Below are positions 61,101 through 64,000 of a stretch of DNA of 64,000 bases, piece by piece. The first letter of the stretch is position 1. Every line of letters begins with the position of its first letter. The notes under the pieces are model-generated. The model ran no database searches and had not been told where the DNA came from. It saw only the letters and a program-made list of their open reading frames with translations. This DNA comes from Clostridium_AI sp964409685 (lineage in GTDB: Bacteria > Bacillota > Clostridia > Lachnospirales > Lachnospiraceae): assembly GCA_964409685.1 (NCBI GenBank), contig CAYPEJ010000004.1, positions 1 to 64,000 of the forward strand, in the 5' to 3' direction. Position numbers and translations under genes: made by a program.

Positions 61101-64000
61101 AAATCAAAAAAGGATGAGGAAGAGGAGAAAACTGAACTATTTGAACATAAATGGGAAAAAGACAATATGTCACTTACATTAACATATGGCGGACACTTTA
61201 TGCTACTGCTTAAACGTACAGATGACATTTGGACCTCTCAATTTGTTAATGGTGGAATTGGAGCAGGATTAGCATTTGAATATACTCCATTGAATCATCA
61301 ATTCTTTGTTGGACCAATTCCAGCAACAGCTAGTATTAAGCTTACTGCATCAGGAGAATTAGATCTTGCCATTGTATCGGGTTCTGGCGATAAAGGGGCA
61401 GGAACAAACTTTTTAACATATTTAGATATGAAATTAGGACTAGAAGGATTTGCAGGGATTGGATGTGATTACGGAGCATTTGCAATTAAACTTGGAATAG
61501 TAGGTGCAATTGAAGTTGGCAATGCATTTAAATACTTACATGTATCAGGGGGACAGAATACATCTTCCCAAGATCTGGTCGGATATAACTTTTCAGTTGG
61601 TGGTTCAGTAGGGCTACAATTTAAATTAAAATTACTGTTCATATGCTATGAGACCACGTTTTGTTCACTTAGTTATACTGTAGGTTATGAAACGGATGAC
61701 TGGGGAACCATCGATGACATATGGAACGCTACAAGAGGAGTAGATCCTGAAGAGGACGAGGAAGAAGAAGGAGCAAAGGCAGAAGCAACTCGCCTTACAG
61801 ATGATACGGTTCTTTATACCTTATCTGAAAGTGCATTAGAAAGTAGATCTTATTTAGCAGCATATGATAGAGGATGGGAAGGTGGAAGTATCACAGCTCC
61901 TACAGCTGATGGGGATTATCACTTAAATAGCATCCAATCCAATGCCTATACATTTGCAGAACCAATGTATAATGATGATGGAAGTATCATAGCGTATTTA
62001 TCCGACTCTGATAGCACAGAGTTAGAAGATACTTTGGCAAGTTATGCAGTTCTAGATGGAACAACTTATGTAAATCAACATGGTATTGACCCAGTTACTT
62101 ACACAACAGATGAGTTAGATAACGAGACAGCAGCTGCTGGAGCAGATGGAAAATTAGACCCAATCTACAACTCAGAAGGTGTAGTGATCAACCAATATCG
62201 TACAACATCACGTACAGGATATGGTGATAGTTCAGTAAGAATTGCAGGAAACAAAGATTTTAGTGTATCCACATGGGTTAGAGCAAAAAGTGAACTTACA
62301 AAAGAAGCAGGGGAAGAAGCAAGTTATCAAGATGTAACATCCATGTTAACAGGAAGTGAAGTCTACGCATCAGTTTGGACAGGAAGCGAATGGAGTTCTA
62401 TTCAGTTGACAGATAATGGAAGTGCAGATTTAGATCCAGTTGTAGCAGTAGGTGAAAAATATGCTGTTGTAGCATGGAGAAATGTAGCTGCTTCCGATTC
62501 CAATAATCCATTGGATTTTGATGTATGTGATAGTGTTTATGCAAGGGTATATGACAGAGAGAAAAAGACTTGGGGAGAAAGAGTTGGTTTGTACAATGGA
62601 CAAACTGGAAGTGTAACATCCATTCAAGCGGAAATATTGAATAATGGTACTGCACTAGTTGGTTATGTAATAAAAACAGGTGATGACAATACTGTTTTCA
62701 CAGATACTGAAATTATGTATACAATGCTTCAACCAAATGGAACAGTAGGCGAAAGTGTCCGAGTTACCAATGACAATAATCTTGACATGAACCTACAACT
62801 AGAAAAAATCAATTGGAACGGTGGAGAACACGTTATTCTAGGTTGGTACAATGAAAAGGTTGTACAAGAAGATATTGAAAAGGTAGAGAAAGACATTCGC
62901 TTGATAGCAGTTGGTGAAAATGGATTACCAAGTAGTGATTTTATCGAAAGTATTCGACAAGCAGGAATGCAAGAAGTAACAAATAACTTTAAATTTAGTG
63001 CACCTACAAAAAATCCTACTTTAAGCGATTTATCTATCATATGGGTTGATAAGCATAAAAATGAAAATCCAAAAGTAGTACCAGAAAATCAGCAAGTAGT
63101 GCAGGATATTTATACACTTTCCGCTGTTCGTTTTTATGAAGACGGAAATGAAGTATTAACTACTGTACCTATGGTAATTGCTCAAATGGGTGATGGAGAT
63201 GTAATCGATACATTTAATGCTTATAGTGAGGAAGATGCACTTTATACAGTGTTACAAAATACTCATTATGAAATTGATTTAAATGATCCATCTACTTATA
63301 CAGAAGAAGAAATTACACAAGTTGTAGATGTAGACGAAAATGGAAATGCAGTGACAAAGAAAGAGAAAGTCTACATACCGCAAGGAAAGACAAATATGTA
63401 CAACGTGGTAAGTAAATATGATCGATGCAAAATCCAAGTAGAAGAACCTGAAGTGGATAAAGATGAGGTTATAAGAGGCTTTATGATGCCATTCTCATTT
63501 ACAGTGAAAAATACTGGAATTCAAAAGATAGATAAGGTAACCATTACATTGGATCAAGAAGCAACCGATTTTGACGTATCTATTCGCCCAGGGGAAACTA
63601 CAACACAAACTGTTTATTACAAGGTGCCAGCCGATAAAATTCAAGACATTGAGTACTCTGTAGTGGCATACAATGGAGAATTAACTTCCAACGAAAAAGA
63701 AACAAGTGGTGTCATAAAATTAAATCTTCCTGAAGTTGCATTAGATGAAATGAAGCTAGTGGGCGAGGAAAATAAAACGCGTACCATTCAGTTCGCACTG
63801 TCCAACACAACTACGATTCCATTAGAAAACAGTGAGAAGAAAGTGGTAGTAGAATTATATGACCAGAATCCAGACACAGCAATAACTGAAGAAGACCAAG
63901 AAACCAAACCAATTAAAACAATTACGATTTCGGATAGTCAAAGCTTAGCATTAATAGATGCTGGTGCTTATACATGTGAATTTAAATTGTCAGAAGCGCA
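55185..64000 (+). CDS. Giant secreted beta-rich protein, incomplete at the window end
   Basis: I read this frame to the last base of the window without a stop, giving at least 2,938 codons. AGGAGGATG precedes the ATG. The N-terminus (KSLFKSAGKRCLALLLVVALAVPNTG) is a signal peptide. Residues about 185-300 resemble a Calx-beta/Ig-type repeat (TADKTSIVESGSRETITVSV). Residues about 1550-1600 resemble an Ig-like domain (DENGKPYANKSVWLRGG). A very charged Lys/Glu/Ser segment lies at about 1926-1985. A glycine-rich beta region follows (about 2025-2130), and a CARDB-like fold ends the visible part (FTVKNTGIQKIDKVTITL). No catalytic motif was recognised. A cell-surface or adhesion role is inferred from size, export and the neighbouring wall-degrading enzymes. 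Confidence 0.88.
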   Translation, partial: MKSLFKSAGKRCLALLLVVALAVPNTGLQIFASSKEKEVQYSQEVINEMEKLCSDEEDPIEVLDTLQKHGLVDETGMPIVGSTFDVDGIKMTEEELIEEAKKHETGTVFIDGIELEWVNIRYLLYYKYALQEVAEYADLNYTIDESNEEAYIESLSSLKAQLMSGGIEVTQNSAQTTYGAGINHQARVIVTADKTSIVESGSRETITVSVTLSSKQEKPVSFVYRTLSGSASAGGEGMVTLPAGQTQTKFQVTYFGNADKRNGKRVFYIQCYDIKNALFANGESGGRSITIPIQITKNDTYDFSEYVTRDGKKELDRTSKVKNGWWTRTAYFDSDAWALYNSKIKDYISDVSDEYKFIDTIETTITYDDVKEYVSDGKEYVYTLTYRSDPKTYPDNEDFRTIWGATYAASLTGWDTDKTNRTLKTFYHVFDHDDWGDDRESYLNRVDVYELGPQIINSSAKWHCTTEIGPISHDINFDGGVSMTMEIKEYHPYVNLVGLSIPSGTFYSGQSVPITATFDYEMNIDEKIKLKLADNSVLTPVETGTKGKECTFLYRVPIMPSGSIPGITELVLDKAKTCSDDIAIIPNQADTKFNLVRLEQEYPGRVMRSNENCKLRNYKDASFTDISCEIDDNLAGKQWVTEVIKIDQAENGAFRSWIQSNCSEIYGLDLADKKYLRNGADLQKGLEETSYKAYADTTKYMISEYVKSMYLSLDGGVTRIPLYVVAQLGDTTETNEVPVALVAQYRPELNLAQTDRQDVLEIFIDPDIGSTTDYMKEDKDAELLISQTCRSVITPTTYPVKPVCFAYPGAATIDYSTDNPFLSNWSNLVDDESKLVTYHLEYDEDITHAVTTGKENPTYYDNTEEKIEHTSTNVKEDEEDKKIVLSETSRENPEEAIATEVYEMDDAFITNAFRVQGDQLTVTAKLADDFTFLGTDDLIWVSSDETIATVQYPSEFIGDNAENYGADRTAKVFITPTGKTGCVYFTLYALNGDIEGFAPVELCRTVTLLCEEGKDSFLKIPSVNGEQPVLLGVQNRSLDVCFSSNLTHRNADEANAFSLLGDYKIEEYPTEFKLEVFMANSVGNPTGDAIYTGTEISTEKKTIGKMTIPANVLAKASTSEKANYVVRISAECLNSETTVDGIKEKISTLSTYAGICVLPEAPKISLGKLESYSILDTQPLEVSYELDTHGNTPYATSLSIIDSNGDEVYSEALQEGNHETSWSPEAVTGQLKKVYVVKASVQARSGDIPSTDSFVIQVYNHNALDILVDAVGGKNEAGKTDINQVTLDNHSKIKELLSEDKKRITLDGEEISLASLMQDINLSSILSINYGDYVWGQISDQIQWDVTDSDSEEDTATTLNYEQGGAYSNIKSYSYVSYSPSANFMAVGLEDGKTVIKATQVRTGMSSEIEITSKPLKNQFFLFQFSPAVKTKVEYENGDGEACVVESNENGELALYEESGIAGDVHLYSQYEEESYIGTIPNCNLVSGEQDISKKQTYPINNYMLRSVSKVEIYISDENGKPYANKSVWLRGGVYKNYDYCYAAKMGPAKNQLKDGKQDVEYKTDGSGIVKVYFDTSQFYTLEEEYTSDRHITSSDKIAYSFEVKLTADEEVEKAEKVYEPQLIHVHTSVDGLSLTTSCSTTMQARVATTGVNSSVINSQQIFQYERNSGKLSDVVDVYGNTESVGISYQYPKTILDTETLIWGVKLDTKPLTYTDKQGNVIHYGECAVEIDEKEYQSYYTDDLGIKPVNQVSKTVYYPFVDMPVVESTWTMEKEEMDKWVVKDEIKPLNVVVYNRNAEQKKIDNSFTCTNSTDKDPSEEEGVQDTVKEAAKSWNTELEFAPISGSTLSLDKLVGEEGSKLAEGTSEDGLPVKVTISLTSDPEIFYALVIIGNPNDGFVEDYVTDGLDGDDGTSFEYSDEEDDDEYPSKEAVEKYRKEKKEKEEEEKKKKENKDSKSDKSSTDKKTDDKSGDKSKKDEEEEKTELFEHKWEKDNMSLTLTYGGHFMLLLKRTDDIWTSQFVNGGIGAGLAFEYTPLNHQFFVGPIPATASIKLTASGELDLAIVSGSGDKGAGTNFLTYLDMKLGLEGFAGIGCDYGAFAIKLGIVGAIEVGNAFKYLHVSGGQNTSSQDLVGYNFSVGGSVGLQFKLKLLFICYETTFCSLSYTVGYETDDWGTIDDIWNATRGVDPEEDEEEEGAKAEATRLTDDTVLYTLSESALESRSYLAAYDRGWEGGSITAPTADGDYHLNSIQSNAYTFAEPMYNDDGSIIAYLSDSDSTELEDTLASYAVLDGTTYVNQHGIDPVTYTTDELDNETAAAGADGKLDPIYNSEGVVINQYRTTSRTGYGDSSVRIAGNKDFSVSTWVRAKSELTKEAGEEASYQDVTSMLTGSEVYASVWTGSEWSSIQLTDNGSADLDPVVAVGEKYAVVAWRNVAASDSNNPLDFDVCDSVYARVYDREKKTWGERVGLYNGQTGSVTSIQAEILNNGTALVGYVIKTGDDNTVFTDTEIMYTMLQPNGTVGESVRVTNDNNLDMNLQLEKINWNGGEHVILGWYNEKVVQEDIEKVEKDIRLIAVGENGLPSSDFIESIRQAGMQEVTNNFKFSAPTKNPTLSDLSIIWVDKHKNENPKVVPENQQVVQDIYTLSAVRFYEDGNEVLTTVPMVIAQMGDGDVIDTFNAYSEEDALYTVLQNTHYEIDLNDPSTYTEEEITQVVDVDENGNAVTKKEKVYIPQGKTNMYNVVSKYDRCKIQVEEPEVDKDEVIRGFMMPFSFTVKNTGIQKIDKVTITLDQEATDFDVSIRPGETTTQTVYYKVPADKIQDIEYSVVAYNGELTSNEKETSGVIKLNLPEVALDEMKLVGEENKTRTIQFALSNTTTIPLENSEKKVVVELYDQNPDTAITEEDQETKPIKTITISDSQSLALIDAGAYTCEFKLSEA

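Noticed and set aside
60887..61228. Minus-strand serine/phenylalanine-rich frames
   Set aside because: They mirror the Lys/Glu-rich hinge of the giant protein and are a composition artefact.

Overview
The window is low-GC, gene-dense DNA of Gram-positive type. Firmicute ribosome-binding sites, several TTG/GTG starts, a T-box leader, a dnaG-rpoD-trmK cluster, a DUF3793 protein, an agr-like quorum-sensing locus and large secreted pectin- and cellulose-active proteins with Ser/Thr/Pro-rich linkers together suggest an anaerobic plant-polysaccharide-degrading Clostridium of the Lachnospiraceae type. This is inferred from gene content only; no species is claimed.

Layout. 0-4 kb: a small membrane protein, guaB and pyk. 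4-12.7 kb: a cell-wall amidase, an ECF transporter S component, two cobalamin/folate methionine-synthesis enzymes (a homocysteine methyltransferase-MTHFR fusion and a MetH lacking its reactivation domain), two family-2 glycosyltransferases and an LCP protein. 12.7-18.4 kb: ilvN-ilvC, a secreted CAP-domain protein, mutY (minus strand) and O-acetylhomoserine sulfhydrylase. 18.4-21.2 kb: a LytTR response regulator, an AgrC-like kinase and a 46-residue AgrD-like cyclic-peptide precursor, with no AgrB nearby. 21.2-25 kb: aroD, a flavin reductase and feoAB. 25-31.6 kb: a dGTPase-like HD protein, dnaG, rpoD, trmK and a TGS-nucleoside kinase. 31.6-32.3 kb: a long inverted repeat and the RNase P RNA gene on the minus strand.

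32.5-40.6 kb: an unrecognised protein, then a T-box-controlled leuB-ilvD-ilvB operon and serC-serA under its own strong promoter. 40.7-46 kb: a chemotaxis receptor, a DUF3793 protein, two CobW-type metal-handling GTPases (one with a seven-unit His/Asp/Cys-rich repeat, the other apparently joined to a YcgQ/DUF1980-like domain) and an Amidase_6 protein. 46-64 kb: a secreted CE8-CE12 pectin esterase, a protein resembling ABBA-fold aromatic prenyltransferases, a secreted GH5 cellulase with a CBM2-like module, and a giant secreted protein that stays open for more than 2,900 codons and runs off the window.

Together the genes give an amino-acid biosynthesis core (Met, Ile/Val/Leu, Ser, shikimate), housekeeping replication/transcription genes, metal uptake and handling, and a secreted plant-cell-wall-degrading set. 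The least ordinary items are the agr-like locus without agrB, the prenyltransferase-like gene, the CobW-DUF1980 fusion, and the unexplained repeats beside rnpB and upstream of the agr-like genes.
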